Below the pieces are notes generated by a model, which saw only the letters and a list, made by a program, of their open reading frames with translations, did no database searches and was not told where the DNA came from. A stretch of DNA of 64,000 bases. It comes from Coptis chinensis. Its lineage: Eukaryota; Streptophyta; Magnoliopsida; Ranunculales; Ranunculaceae. The translations under genes were made by a program, and so were the position numbers. The stretch's first letter is position 1, and every line of letters starts with the position of its first letter. Of the stretch, positions 10,869 to 23,246 are shown one piece after another. The DNA lies in the NCBI GenBank assembly GCA_015680905.1, contig CM027384.1:78835501-78899500 (forward strand), in the 5' to 3' direction.

Positions 10869-13422
10869 TTATTGATAAAATTTCTTTAACAAGAAAGTAT
10901 TCCAAGGACGTGGTAATGCCTGACCGTCTTGGGTCTTGATCCAATATGCTCCATTGCCAACGACTCGTTCAACTATGTAAGGGCATTCCCATGTTGGTGC
11001 CAGTTTCGAGTCATTCTTAGTCTTTTTCAAGACGAGGTCCCTAGGTTGGAAGCTTCGAGGGTTTACTCACTTGTTGTATGTCTTTCTCAAAGTTTAGTGG
11101 TATGATGCCACTCGAATGGCTGCTAGGTTGCGATGTTCTTCAAGTAAATCGACCTCTCGAGCAAGAATAGAATCGTTCTGACCAGATTTGACAATCTCAG
11201 ATCGAGTCATCGTAACAGTTAGCTCAGTAAGAATGACAGCCTCAGTACCATAGCATAGTGAGAATGGTGACTCGCCTGTACTAGAATGAGATGTTGTTCT
11301 ATGAGCCCATAGGATGTTTTCTAGCTGCATTGGTCATTGGCTCTTGTTCTTTTTAATCTTCTTCTTTAAGTTCTCTAGGATTGCCTTGTTGCTGACTTCT
11401 GCTTGACCGTTGCTTTGAGCGTACTGGGGGGTGGAGAACGGGTGAACTATTTTCCACTTAGCCAAAAATTCCTTGACTATTTTTCCCTTAAACTGGGAGC
11501 CATTGTCTATCACCAATGTGTGGGGTAGGCCAAATATGGTGATGATGTTGGTCCAGATGAAGCTTCTGACATTAGATTCTTTGACATGAGCCAAGGGAAT
11601 TGCTTCCACCCATTTGGTGAAGTAATCTGTTGCAGCTAGGACGAATCGGAAGCCTGTGTTTTTTTGTGGAATGAATGGACCCATGATGTCCAAGCCTCAC
11701 ATGTGAAATGGCCAAGGTCTGGCAATTTTGATGAGTTCTCGAGCTGGCTGGATGATATTGTGGCCAAATGTTTGGCATTTCATTTCATGCATTTGAGTAC
11801 ATACTTCTTGGTATCGATCTACATTCTTGGCTAGAAGTATCCTTGTGAGATCACTTTGTGAGCCAAAGAGTGGCCTCCTACGTGGTTTCCGCATTCTCCC
11901 TCGTGGATCTCTGCGAAAATCATCTGACCCTACTCTGGGCTTATGCACTTCAGATGGGGTCCTCCGGCGGACTTTTTGAAAAGTTTGCCATTTGCTAAGT
12001 AGTAGCGACCTGACTAGTATTGAACCTGTCTGGCCTTGGTGCGATCTGTTGGTGCTTTGCTTAGCTGGATATAATCTATGATAGGTTGCATCCATGTTTG
12101 ACTCATCTGAGTGTCAGAGAGTGGGCATAGGTCACTGATTTCTAGGACGCGCTCATTTTGGTAAGCATGTCTATTAATTACTTTGATGAGTAGTTTCCTA
12201 GGGTCACAGTTCGGTGTTTGGGTCGCGAGGTACACCAAGCTGTCAGCGTGGCGATTCTCTTCCTGTAGGAAATGGTGTATGGTGACTTTTTTAAAAGAAG
12301 GCAATAATTGATTTACAACTTGAAGGTACTTAGAAAGGTTACCTTTATTGGTGGTATACTTGTTGGCGACCTGGAGAATGACTAGTTGTGAATCGCTGAA
12401 GACCTTAAGCTCCTGAACATTGAGTTCTAATGCCATGCGAAGCCCCATGATTAGGGCTTCATACTCAGCTTCATTGTTAAAGGTCGTGAAATCAATGCGA
12501 ACTGATTTTTTCACCATTGTGCCATCCGGTGATACTAGGACTACTCCGACTCCGCTGCCACCTGGATTGCTAGCTCCATCCATGAAGAGTGACCATACCG
12601 ACGGGTCGTGTTGCTTAGAGGTCGGGGTGTCGACCTTTAGTTCCCAACTCAGGTCATCAACTGGGAAATCTGCTAAGAAATCAGCAACGACCTGGGGATG
12701 TTCTTGGGGTGAACTCAATGTAGTGTTCACCTAGTTCTTCTGCCTATACTGCCATGCGAGTTATCTTGTTGGCTTTTAAAAGGATCTTCTTTAGTGGCAG
12801 GTTGGTTAGCATTTTGATTAGATGTGCTTGAAAGTATGGTCTAAACTTTCTTGCTAAGTACAGTAATGCAAGTACTGCATTTTCAATGTGGGAGTAGTTC
12901 TTCTCAGCTGACAACAATGTTTTACTTGTGAAGTAGATTGGTTTCTCTGCGTTCTGTTCCTTTTTGAAGAGAACTAAACTGATAGCGAAGCTAGACACAG
13001 CTAAGTACAACCCTAGTGTTTCACCATCATTTGGTTTTGCCAGCACAGGTGGTGTTGACAAGTACTCCTTGAGAGTAGAGAATGCCTGGTGGCATTGCTC
13101 GTTCCACGAAAACTGTTCACCCTTCTTGAGAATTTGCAGGAAAAGTCGGCATTTGTCTGATGCTCTCGATATGAATCGGTTTAGAGCTGACATCATTCCA
13201 GACAGTTTCTGTATTTGCTTATTTGTTTTTGGGTCGGGCATATCCAAGAACGCTTTAATCTGATATGGGTTTGCTTCTATCCCCCGTTGTGAGACCTGAT
13301 ACCCCAAAAATTTCCCAAATAACGCTCCAAAGAGGCATTTCTCGGGGCTAAGTTTCAGCTGAGTTCACCGAAGTCTAGATAACGCTTGTGTTAGATGATC
13401 TAAGTGATCTCCAGACTAGACC
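10869..13422 (-). pseudogene. pol 3' part of Element 3: RT end, RNase H, second RNase H, integrase
   Basis: Minus-strand order: end of reverse transcriptase (KCLFGALFGKFLGYQVSQRG near 13330), RT-associated RNase H (LYLAVSSFAISLVLF, PIYFTSKTL; about 13300-12750), a second RNase H (WSLFMDGASNPGGSG, NNEAEYEALI, VFSDSQLV; about 12620-12230), the integrase HHCC remnant (about 12000-11760), integrase core (MDIMGPF, FTKWVEAIPLA, VIDNGSQFKGK, NGQAEVSNK; 11693-11340) and a C-terminal end ..LPRPWNTFLLKKFYQ with its stop at 10869-10871. The second RNase H marks the Tat lineage. Several stops and frameshifts inactivate it. Confidence 0.88.
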
Positions 13423-14300
13423 ATAACAACAATTTTGTGACGCTGGGTTTTTTTCATTTGTGACAACAAAATGGCGTGAGTAAGGCGTCACTAATGAGCA
13501 AAAGAATCTTTCCCTCGAACTGAACTCTCTCCCCTCTTCTTACTTTATCTAACCTTCTCTCTCCTCTCTCACACTCAACTGTTCAACACGCCTTTAATAG
13601 GCAAGAGAACCCGATGACCAGGTTAGTTGATTTTCTTCTTTTGATTCTTTGATTTCTCTGTACATCAAATTTATTTTCAGTTTGAACTACGGAAGAAAAT
13701 CAACTAAATTTCTTTTCTAGGCGTAAGTCGTAACTATTGATAAATTTGGGTGTTTGGTGACCTAAACTTACATATTTAATGATTTCACTGATGGATGTTT
13801 TTGGAATTGGGATTAATTAGATTTCCATTTGAACTAGTTCTAGGCTTCTTCCCAACTTTCTGGAACTTAGGTTACTCAAAGATTCACAATGTTATGTTCA
13901 AACAATGAAAGCTTCAATTCTAGATGGGCTAACTAAATTAAATTCAAGACACATGAATGTATTTGTTTCCTTGAAAAGTTGTCGTCAAGCTGTATTTTTT
14001 AAACACTACTGTGTAACTGTGTGGATTTGCTTCGTGCACAAGCAGTTTCCATTTCTTTTTATTAGGAGTGTAGATCATCATTTATCGATATGAAAAACGC
14101 ATTATAATGGGAACAAGAAAATAAGAATCATAGAACTCAATAAATGAAACTAGTGAAATTTATTACTTTTGAATTCCAAAGTTTAATATGGAAAGTCTGC
14201 GTCTTTAATCATACACAAGGCAACAAGTTGACCTTTACTGTCTACTGCAGTTACATAAAAATTTAAATTCATTATATTTATAAGCCTCACTTTTGTGCAG

Positions 14301-14428
14301 CTCTTCCCCCAAGCATGAATTTCTTATCGGTTAGTGGGGATTACATAGAGGGTGAGAAATTGATCGCTCCATATGGATATATAGCGGGTCATGAAGGAAA
14401 TTGTCTTTACAATTGGTATATTCACAAG
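14301..14428 (+). pseudogene. Captured exon, probably AIR9-like
   Basis: Flanked by a consensus acceptor (tgcag ending 14300) and donor (gtaatt at 14429). It encodes LPPSMNFLSVSGDYIEGEKL followed by IAPYGYIAGHEGNCLYNWYI and HK. The pattern (G-D-x-I-E-G, Y-G-Y-I-x-G-H-E-G, Y-N-W-Y-I-H) matches my memory of the A9 repeats of AIR9, a plant microtubule-associated protein of the division site. Only one exon of the gene is recognised. Assignment from memory; a database search would settle it. Confidence 0.5.
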
Positions 14429-14536
14429 GTAATTTACTTATTAACATTTTTTTTAATGGATAAAACTTTGGACTATCATCATGCATATCTGTATGAGCCA
14501 ATCGTGTATATATTATGTACATAGAATATTGTATGT

Positions 14537-14538
<2 letters not shown>

Positions 14539-14585
<47 letters not shown>
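14539..14585. repeat. (TA)n microsatellite
   Basis: Uninterrupted TA dinucleotides for about 45 bp inside the CACTA-like element. Confidence 0.95.
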
Positions 14586-14588
<3 letters not shown>

Positions 14589-17196
14589 GTGAGGGGAGGT
14601 TGTCTAAGGATTGGTACTGTGGATAAGAGTTCGCTCCCTTGTTCATATAGTGTTCCTGCTTCCTAGTCTGCTATATGTGAAGGTGATAGGCCCATCAAAT
14701 TAAGCATCTATCTCATGGTCATTTGTGTAATAAGATTAAGCGTGTTGGTTTGTTGGTGTCTGTCACGGATGCAAGGTTTTAGCATTGTGTTGTAATTGGT
14801 TTCAAATTTGTGTGAACTAGTTTGAGAATGATTAAGTTTCTTTGGTTTGCATTATTTATATTGTGTTAAGCGGTTTGGAATTTGTTCATGGGTTGTTATG
14901 CCGCTGATTACAAAAGGGTTGATTGTCTACTTTAGCCAATGTGGACTTATTAACTTCAGATTTCATAAACCTTGTAGAGCACATGTTTGGGTTAGACAAT
15001 TTGTTGCTACACTTGCTTACCACCGGTACATAAAGAACTGAAGGTTGAACTGTAAACCAGTTCTCTAGGACTTGTATGCTCTTTGTTAGTTCTTTTAATT
15101 ATTTTGTCATGAAATTTTGGTTTGACTATTTGAGGAATGGATGACTTGGGATTGAATTCTATTTTGGGTGCATCAGGAAGTAATGTCATTTAATATATTG
15201 TAGTGAGTTAGTAAAGTGAAAGTGACGTTTGGATGGACTTTGGATTTGGTACTTGGTATCCTGATTAATGCATTTTGATTCCTTGGTTGCTTCCTTGGAG
15301 TTTGTAAGAAATTTTTTGGCAATGTATTTGTTAGTCTAGTGGTGAATGAAATTCTTATGTAGGGTATTTGTTATTAGGTGTTTCTATGAAAAAGTAATCT
15401 ATTTGTTTACATTAGTGATTCTTGGAGTAACTGTTCAGAGCAAGGGCAGGTGGAACTCCTATTGTTTGAGGAATGCCTTACGCTATATAAAGTGGGTTTG
15501 TCGAGCGGGTCTTCAATGTATTTTATATGCTGCACCTTTAACTTAATTCATCTTTTATTTTTTGGATCACAATTTAAATTGTGTGAACATATTAATTGTA
15601 TCCTAGATTTTTTATAATAAGAAATGTACTTTCCTTTAGACTTATGGTCCACTATGTACACATATTTCCCGTGTTAGAGGACTTAACAAAACGTATATAT
15701 CACGTGTTTACAGCCTTGTTTGTTAAGTGCCGAAGACAAGGCATGGATCACTAATTATTGGATTAGGACAACCTGTAAAGGATGGTACAACTAGTTTTGT
15801 GGAGCTCTTTTAGGTCATAAGGTCCTATTAGATTAATCTATTTTAACACACTGTCTAAACATTAAGATGATTTTTTTACTATGAACTTGTACCATGTCAG
15901 CAACTCTCGGATTAATTAATTTCAAATTCACTAGTGGTGGAGCAAACCTAGAAGTTATATGTTTAGTATGTCTTGACTGTCTTTAGTGTATGGGGTACTA
16001 TTATGTTATGATTTGATGGGAGCAAAAATGGATTCTTGTTTTCTTATCTTTATGTAAACTATCATGTCTTGGGTACTAGTATGTGTTAGCAGTTACACAT
16101 TCGTGTAAGCATATAAGCTTCGACAAATGGCTTAATCATATTACACGTCCACGTTGCGTGTGTGCGCTATATATGGTCAGTTCACAATAATGAACATGAG
16201 GGGTTTTGGGTGTTGTCATGTTTAAGTGAACCTCCCCCTATTGTTTAGTATGATGGGCGTTAAAATACAAAGGCATGAAGCTATTGCTGGCGGGTAGTAG
16301 TATGTATGGTTGTCTTCATTTAGTTTTCTTTTGGGTTGTTGGATTTCTTAGTATCTAAGTACTTCAAAGCACTGAAGTAAGCTCCAATGGACCTTTGACT
16401 CAAGAAGGTAATCTCTACTCGGGTATTGCAAGAACTAAATTTGGAAAACTTATTGGGTGTTTATTGACTTGGGATCAGTTTGTTTGTAACAAAACTTGCC
16501 CACTTAGGACTAAAAACTTTGGCAGATTTATATTGTTTAGGAATAAGTTTTGTATTTTCTTTTCTTTAATTTGTTGGCAGGTTTGTCTGGTGGTTCATGA
16601 ACATTTAGACGTGGACAAATAGTTATGGTGTATTGAACACTATTTTTGTTATGTTAAATTTACTTTATTTTGTTTGAACGTTTGGTTGGTTTGTTTTTCG
16701 GGTGGCTTAAGTTCAACTCACCGGAGCATACTCTTTCAGTTGTTAGGTGTTGGCTTGGACAACCTAAATCATAAAGGTTAGTTCAGCTTATAGCTACTTC
16801 AGCCGCTTAAGTATTTAACTCATAGCTGATTGGTCATTGGTAGTATGTTAGTTCCTTGTTTTGTGGTGGTATTGCTATTTCAGTTTTTGTTGTACCAAGG
16901 AGATTCATATTTTTTGTGTATTCGTTTTGCAGGACTTCCACAATTAATAAGTGCCTATACAAGTAAGTTGCCCATCATATATTTGGCAAGTGTTGCTTCT
17001 TTTTATTACTTGTCTTGCTTCCTTTCTCCTGCTGTCCTGCATATATATATATTTGGGAAAGTTAATAAAGTAGATTACTATAAGGTGTCCTGCATATATA
17101 TTTTACAAGTGTTGCTTCTTTTTATTACTTGTCTTCACACTTCATTATTGTTTTATTGAATGGTGTATGACTTAAACAAATGAAGTTAATGTGTAG

Positions 17197-17269
17197 ATGG
17201 GTCTACGAAGGTGTGATTGATGATCCTTATGACGAATTCTTCATTGCTGAAAACAAATCACTCCAAAAG
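17197..17269 (+). pseudogene. GCP2: Captured exon of gamma-tubulin complex component 2
   Basis: An acceptor (gtgtag ending 17196) and donor (gtattc at 17270) flank 73 bp encoding WVYEGVIDDPYDEFFIAENK and SLQK. This matches the conserved W-V-Y-E-G-x-I-D-D-P-Y-x-E-F-F-I-A-E-N block of plant GCP2 (SPC97/SPC98 family), which nucleates microtubules in the gamma-tubulin complex. No neighbouring GCP2 exon was found, so it is a captured fragment. Confidence 0.85.
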
Positions 17270-18127
17270 GTATTCAAAGTTTACCTATTGTTGTGAGCCC
17301 CTGAGCCAATTGTTTCAGCTTTACACGTTTACTTGTATTTTTTTTAATATAAAATCCACCTAGTTCTAACAGAAACCAAAAGAAATTGATTTTTCAAAGG
17401 CTTGGTCTTGTCTGTGCTTGTTTTTTGGCTTATTGTTGGTGCACCTTTGTTGGTTTCGAGAGTCTAGCTAGGGTTGGATATGCACAAGATACATACTTAA
17501 CATAAAAGCTAAGTTACATTGAGGTGGATCCACATGTCCGTATCCAACGTGGCAAAATATCAAAAATTGAGGTATAACACATACAACATGTGTCTAACAC
17601 GGATACGTGGATCGATAAACACAGATTATTCTTATAAATATGGCGTGTCCACGTAACATATCATGAAGTTGTTAATTTCCTGGTCAAAAGTGTAGAAGTA
17701 GTTATTCTTTTTACTTAATTACCATATTGAGTGTATGCTTGAAATATTGTTGTATATATCTCTCGTAACATTTTAAGGTAGAAGTCTATCTAAACTCTTT
17801 TGTTAAATGAAACAGGTAATACATGTGGCATTTGTTTGTTGCCGACCTTGAAGGATGGAGGTGGTTGATATTGCCACTTGGACACTTTCTAATAAGAAGA
17901 CTTTCTTTCTAGCTAGTTGTAAGCATAATGCAATGTATTTTTTTGCTTGGAAAATTGAAGTACTTGGTGTTTACAAGTGACTTGATAATTTTGAGTGAGG
18001 GAATGAATGTTTTATTTTTGAATAGGATTGACGGTGTGATTGTGTATTTTATGGAATAGACTTAAAAGAGTTGTATCTTGGCTAGTTCATATAGTAACCG
18101 GTGGTGGCTAGGGCTACTTGTATCTTG

Positions 18128-18151
18128 AATAATAATAATAATAATAATAAT
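18128..18151. repeat. (AAT)n microsatellite
   Basis: Eight AAT triplets just before the right subterminal repeat cluster of the CACTA-like element. Confidence 0.95.
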
Positions 18152-18191
18152 TGGTTGTTGTATAACAACTATTTTTTTTTCTAAAATATAT

Positions 18192-18425
18192 TGTGACGCC
18201 AAAACGACGTCACAAAATTTGTGACGCCTAACATTTTGTGATGTCATTTTGACGTCACAAATATTCATGATGTCATTAATTTGTGGCGTTACAAAATATA
18301 GTGACGCCATTTTGACGTCACAAAAATAATTGACACCAAATTATGACACTATATTTGTGATGCCAAAATGGTGTCACTAAAATTATTTGTAACGCCATTT
18401 TGGCGACACAAAAAAGCTGTTTTGA
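18192..18425. repeat. Subterminal repeat cluster of the CACTA-like element
   Basis: At least eight copies, in both orientations, of a near-palindromic 12-20 bp motif (gtgacgcc, ttttgacgtcac and variants). In CACTA elements such clusters bind the element's own regulatory protein. Confidence 0.65.
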
Positions 18426-18431
18426 TGTAAT

Positions 18432-18457
18432 TTCTTACTTTTGACAACCATGTCGTT
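18432..18457 (-). pseudogene. Fragment of Element 3 reverse transcriptase
   Basis: On the minus strand this 26-bp piece, joined to 29507 onward, reads ..MEVYIDDMVVKSK, so it is the bridge between the two halves of the reverse transcriptase. It is isolated by the CACTA-like element on its left and Element 5 on its right. Confidence 0.85.
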
Positions 18458-19143
18458 TGTAAGGGAGATTTCCCATCATTGATTAGATGATACGTTGATG
18501 GGAAATAACCTAGGACTATGGATACCTGGAATAAGACGAGAATCATAGGATTAGTTTTGGGAATAAGTTATCTTGTGATTATCACGAGTGTGTCGTAAGC
18601 ATGTGCTAGTCACGTGACGACTCGCCTCTGAATATACCAGTTCTCAAAATCGTTAGGAACTGATAAAGATAGTTCCCTGAATAGAAGGAAACTGGAGAGG
18701 GCGATCTTTGATGATAAGGAAGGAATCAGAATAACATATCTTTAAGAGTTACCTTTTAGATCTAATCTTCTCATATGCGATGGGATATTATGATCAATAA
18801 GGAAACCTACCTCTAATAAGATATGGTCCAGATTTAGACTTCCATAAGGAGAGGATTCGTAATAGGAAGGTAGAGTCCAAAGATGGAAGGAAACTCACAA
18901 GCGGTGAGGTTAACCCTAACCCTAGGACTCCCAAGGCTCTTTCTATATAAACCATAGGAATTCGCTCTTAGGAACTACGCAAAATAGGGTTTTATTCTTC
19001 TAAATAAATAAGGAGATACGTAGGCAGCCGCCAGACAGTTCAACCCTGAACACTAAATCATCTTATCCTTTCTCTATCAAGAAAATGGTTATGAATCACA
19101 AGGCACAGAGGAGGATCAGGGGATACTCTAAAAATCCCCTACA
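18458..19143 (+). repeat. 5' LTR of Element 5
   Basis: TGTAAGGG..CCCCTACA, 686 bp. TATA box ctatataaacc at about 18943-18953 on the plus strand. Confidence 0.92.
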
Positions 19144-19148
19144 TCTTT

Positions 19149-19166
19149 TGGCGCTGTCTGTGGGGA
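19149..19166 (+). promoter_or_regulatory. Primer-binding site of Element 5
   Basis: tggcgctgtctgtgggga, five bases after the LTR. It resembles the TGGCGCCGTCTGTGGGGA site common in plant Tat elements; I do not assign the tRNA with certainty. Confidence 0.8.
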
Positions 19167-19226
19167 TGAAAGCAGGTAAACATTCGTTATGATGACTGAT
19201 TTAGTTTAAAAACTCTTACCATTGTG

Positions 19227-20992
19227 ATGGCAGGAACTAAGAAAACAAAAGGTGGCGCTAAGAAGAGCACGAGATGCCTGAAGGGGGAGAATGTCGATCA
19301 TCATTATGCCAGTAATCCCCTTCATGGATAGGTAACTAGCACCGACGGACTAGTTGCTCCCGGTGCAGGCCCTGGAAATAACATTCAAGGAGAACGCCAA
19401 AATGGTGAGAATGCTATCCTTACCAACCCAGAGTCTGTTCAGGCAAGTCAAGCGGTACAGGCTCTGGAATAGCAAAGAAGCAACCCTGAGCGCGAGGTAC
19501 TGCTGCTGAGGTATTTGTATCAATCTGACACAGGGAAAGAGCTGCTCATCGATCTCGATGGGGACGACTTTCCAGAGGGTGGTCGAGCTAGGAACCCAAG
19601 GTGTGGGGATCTAGTTTGATACGAACCCTCATAATCAGAGTACAGTAATTCGGATGAGAACTTAGGTACGACATCAGAATCAGAGTCCATTGACCAGGAT
19701 CGTGATGTCAACCCCCGACACCGAAAAAGAATCTAGAACAAGAGACTTTCTACCAAAGAAAGCGCATATGAGACTGAGAAAAATGACCTGATCCATCAGA
19801 TGTATAGGATGACTGGTAAAGGAAGAACAATGCAAGACTCCCTTGTTTAATCCGCTATAATGGGGGCATACATATCTTTTTTCTCATCACGAGTAATGAG
19901 AAAGCCCTATCCTGGCGGTTACAGACAACCAAAGTTCAGTATCTTCAGTGGCAAGTCAGATCCAGTGGATCACGTATTCAGATATCGTGCCACCATAGGA
20001 CAGTATGAAAGGTATGACCACGTCATGTTTCAAGAGTTCAAAGCTTCCCTGTCTGGATCCACACTTCAGTGGTACCATAGGTTACCTGAGCGGCAGATCA
20101 GGTCCTCAGAAGAGCTGTTTAGAACCTTCATCGACAGATACTCGTGCAATAAGCACCAACCGAAATGGATCGATGCACTGTTTAACATCAATAAAAAGGA
20201 CGGAGAGGCATTGAGATCCTACATGCAACGGTTTATGAAAATTTCAATTCAGGTAGAGTTTTGTGACGAACAGACTGCTATAATGGCTTTCAAACAAGGG
20301 TTGGACGAAAACATCGCCTTATTCGGGTCCCTCTCCAGGAAACCACCCCGTGATTTGGAGAAACTCCTAGACAGGGTTGAAACTCATGCAGGGTGGGAGG
20401 AGGATGTCCTTAACAGATGTCAGGAAGTAAAGAAGATTAATCGGGCAAACCATCTGGTCGCACGAGAGGGGACCGACAACTCTTCACCTCAAAAGCCAAA
20501 GAGAGATCGCCATCGTGGTCGCCAAAGGGCTGAATCCCCATCAAAGGGACGAATGCCAAGAGGGTAGTACCAAAATTTAGCGAGCAATAGAGATGGAAAA
20601 CCACAAAAGAAGCCATGGATGGAAGGAGTTGAAAAAGCTCTTCCCTCGATGGACAGAAACTTTGCTCCTCTGAACAAAATACCAGACGAGGTCTTGAACT
20701 CGATCAAGGACCAGAGCTACCTCAAATGGCCAGCTCCTCCCAAGCCAGGCTCCCTGGGTACCATAAACCAGCGGACTTAGTGCAAGTTCCACAAGAGTAA
20801 GGGTCACAGTACCAGGGCCTATAGGACCCTGAAAAATGAACTACAGGATCTGATTGAAAGGGGGTACTTGAAGCAATTTGTAGTACATGAGTATGCGAAC
20901 GCAGTACAACCTGAGGAGATCAGCACATCAGTTCAGGATCCCTCAAATATTGGACCACTCAATGGCCGCGTCCAGATAAACATGATTTCTGG
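19227..20992 (+). pseudogene. gag of Element 5, several nonsense codons
   Basis: From the ATG at 19227 (MAGTKKTKGGAKK) one frame runs through stops to the capsid domain beginning near 19860 (FSIFSGKSDPVDHVFRYRAT, GSTLQWYHRLPERQI, EALRSYMQRFMK) and a basic tail to 20567. After that stop it continues as KKPWMEGVEKALPSMDRNFA and a degenerate zinc knuckle, C-x2-H-x4-H-x4-Y (about 20781-20830), followed by LKNELQDLIERGYLKQF and INMISGK (about 20979). Most stops can be read as CAG, CGA or TGG changed by one transition. Confidence 0.85.
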
Positions 20993-20999
20993 AAAGGCG

Positions 21000-21646
21000 A
21001 GCAAGCGAAGTGGACAGGCCACAGAAAAGGGTGCGTGATACCAAATGCGCGTCGCCAAGCAAATGGGGATCATGAACAACGAATTGACTGTGGATTGCGG
21101 TCAAGTCAACGCGTTGCCCCACAAAGATCCACTTATTCTGTTCGCTGAAGCTGACTGTCTAGTATCCAGAGTCCTCATGAGGATGCACTGGTTCTTACAC
21201 TTCCTTTTGGAGACTACGATTTGCATCGCATATTGGTTGATCCAGGAAGTTCAGTAGATGTGTTATACTATGACACATTAAAAAAACTGCAGATTCCTAA
21301 CTCAGAGATGGTCACAACCAACTCCAACCTGTATGGATTCAGCGGAGACAAAGCCATAACAGTTGGGGAGGTCCAGCTACCCGTAGCTACCGGTCTGGTA
21401 ATCCTTATCAAAAATATTATTGTGGTAAAAGCTAACACACCTTATCATATGATCCTGGGTAGGACCTGGCTACATAGACTTTGTGCTGTTCCCAGCACCT
21501 ATCACCAATATCTAAAATTCTCACATAATGGGAAAATTAAGATAATCAGAGGAGATCAGGTGGCTGCCAAAACATGCTACGCTCTAGCGACAAAGCAGTC
21601 CCCACTCCCTTCCGAACCAATGGAGGTGGGGCAACCCTCCAAATAG
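21000..21646 (+). pseudogene. Aspartic protease region of Element 5
   Basis: HRILVDPGSSVDVLYYDTLK at about 21222-21281 contains the retropepsin active site D-x-G-S-S. Downstream NTPYHMILGRTWLHRLCAV is the conserved ILGR..L block. Upstream the frame (QVNALPHKDPLILFAEADCL) is broken before the active site, so more than one frame is needed. It would cleave Gag-Pol in the particle. Confidence 0.85.
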
Positions 21647-21655
21647 CAATTACAG

Positions 21656-23246
21656 ATGGATCCCCCTTTACCGGACTTGGTCCCAAGAGAGAGGGAGGAT
21701 TCCCCTTCACTGGAGGTGTTAGATATGGGAGGAAGCTTGCCCAAAACCATTTTCATTGGCACCTTGTTGAGTTTTGAAGAGCGCCAGGCTCTAATACACT
21801 TCCTCCGAGAACACAAGGATGTATTTGCTTGGTCATTCGAAGAAATTCCAGGAATTGACCCCCATATGGCATGCCACCGGCTAAATGTCCATTGTGATGC
21901 AGTAGTAGTCAAACAGAAACTGAGAAAAATAGGTGCTGACAGATCCAAAGCAGTGAAAGCCAAAGTTGAAAAGTTGAAGGCAGCTAATTTTGTCAGGGAA
22001 ATCAATTTCCCCACCTGGATTTCTAACATTGTCCCAGTACCTAAGAAGAATGGCTCATGGAGAATCTATATAGACTTCACAGATCTGAACCGCGCGTGTC
22101 CAAAAGACAGTTACCCTCTGCCACGAATTGACAAGTTGGTGGATGCAACGTCTGGACATGAATTGTTATCCTTTACAGATTCCATTGCATGAGGAAGACC
22201 ACAAGCATGCTAGTTTCACAACCGAGGATGGCCTGTACTGTTATCAATTCATGCCGTTCGGACTGAAAAATGCGGGTGCCATGTACCAACGTTTGGTAAA
22301 CAAGATGTTCGAGGGATTGATAGGCAATATTATGGCCGAAGGTATATGTAGATGACCTCTTGATCAAAAGTCTAAGACGTGGAGATCACCTCTCCCACCT
22401 GAAACGTGCATTTGACATTCTGCGAGAGTATTGTATGAAACTTAACCCAGCGAAATGCGCTTTTGCTATCTCATCAGGGAAGTTTTAGGGTATTTGGTTA
22501 CTAAGCGAGGAATCGAGACAAACCTCGACCAGATCCGGGCGCTTATAGAAATGCCTTCACCTAAAAACATGAAAGAGGTCCAAAAAGTCACAGGCAAGTT
22601 AGTAGCTCTGAACATGTTCATTTCTAAGAGTTGAGATAAGTGCAGACCTCTGTTCCAACTACTGTGAAAAAATACCTCATTTGCATGGATGGAAAACTGC
22701 CGAAAAGCATTCGATTAGCTCAAAACATACCTAGGGTCACCACCGATTCTTTCCAAACCAGTTAAGGGGGAAGTTTTAGGTCTTTATCTCTCTTCATTTG
22801 ACTACAATTTTAGTTATATACTGATACGTGTGGATGAAAAGAAGATTGAAAAACCTGTCTATTTCTTGAGTCGAACACTCCTATCAACAGAAACAAGGCA
22901 CCTTAAACTCGAAAGAGTCGCTTTAGTACTCGTTTTTGCGGCAGAGAAATTATGACCATATTTCCAGTCCCACACTATCAGAGTAATCTCAGAATACCCG
23001 TTATGATTAGTTTTGGAAAGATCAAACAGGTCAGGAAGGTTAGCTAAATGGTCCGTGCAACTGTCAGAGTATGATATAATCTACATCCCACGAATCTCAG
23101 AGAAGGGTCAGGCACTAGCAGAATTCTTGGGAGATTTCCCAATGACTTACAATGGGTACGACTCAACAACCCCCAGTTTAGATGATGGTGCCCCACCGGG
23201 ATCTCCAAGTATGCGTCCAGACCCTTGGGAGCCACGCTCCGAATGA
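21656..23246 (+). pseudogene. Reverse transcriptase and RNase H of Element 5
   Basis: Reads FAWSFEEIPGIDPHMACHRL, WISNIVPVPKKNGSWRI, FTDLNRACPKDSYPLPRIDK, then a frameshift near 22180, LYCYQFMPFGLKNAGAMYQR and YVDD at 22345-22356, followed by KCAFAISSGKF*GYLVTKRG, and the RNase H block PVYFLSRTLLSTETRHLKLE with AKWSVQLSEYDIIYIPR (to about 23110). The catalytic YVDD is intact but stops (22487, 22633 and others) and the frameshift make it inactive. Confidence 0.88.

Larger units (their letters stand above)
7792..13422 (-). mobile_element. Element 3, left segment: end of pol, spacer, antisense ORF
   Basis: The 3' half of a minus-strand Tat-type Ty3/gypsy element. It carries the end of reverse transcriptase, RNase H, archaeal-type second RNase H and integrase (13422 to 10869), a repeat-rich spacer, and an additional ORF on the opposite strand (7792-8824) cut by the insertion of Element 2. 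The rest of the element is at 18432-18457 and 29507-32981. Its 3' LTR would lie left of the window. Confidence 0.8.
13423..18431. mobile_element. CACTA-like DNA element carrying gene fragments
   Basis: About 5 kb inserted in the reverse transcriptase of Element 3. Both ends carry subterminal repeats of the type gtgacgccattttgacgtcac: two or three on the left (13434-13490) and a dense cluster on the right (18192-18425), in opposite orientation, as in CACTA elements. The left end ..CATAACAACAATTTTGTGACGC and the reversed right end TACATCAAAACAGC resemble degraded CACTAC-type termini. A 3-bp duplication (cta/ctt) is possible but mutated. No transposase is visible. Exons of two plant genes lie inside. 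The family assignment is inference; exact edges are uncertain by a few bases. Confidence 0.55.

Noticed and set aside
12420..12734. Plus-strand ORF of 104 residues
   Set aside because: Antisense to the second RNase H of Element 3.
16830..17159. Hydrophobic plus-strand ORF resembling a membrane protein
   Set aside because: T-rich intronic sequence upstream of the GCP2 exon; no domain, no start context.
18062..18310. Minus-strand ORF of 82 residues
   Set aside because: Covers an AAT microsatellite and the subterminal repeats of the CACTA-like element.
13423..18431. PIF/Harbinger assignment based on the TTA-like flank
   Set aside because: The subterminal repeat clusters and the CACTA-like ends fit better; the flank is too mutated to decide by itself.
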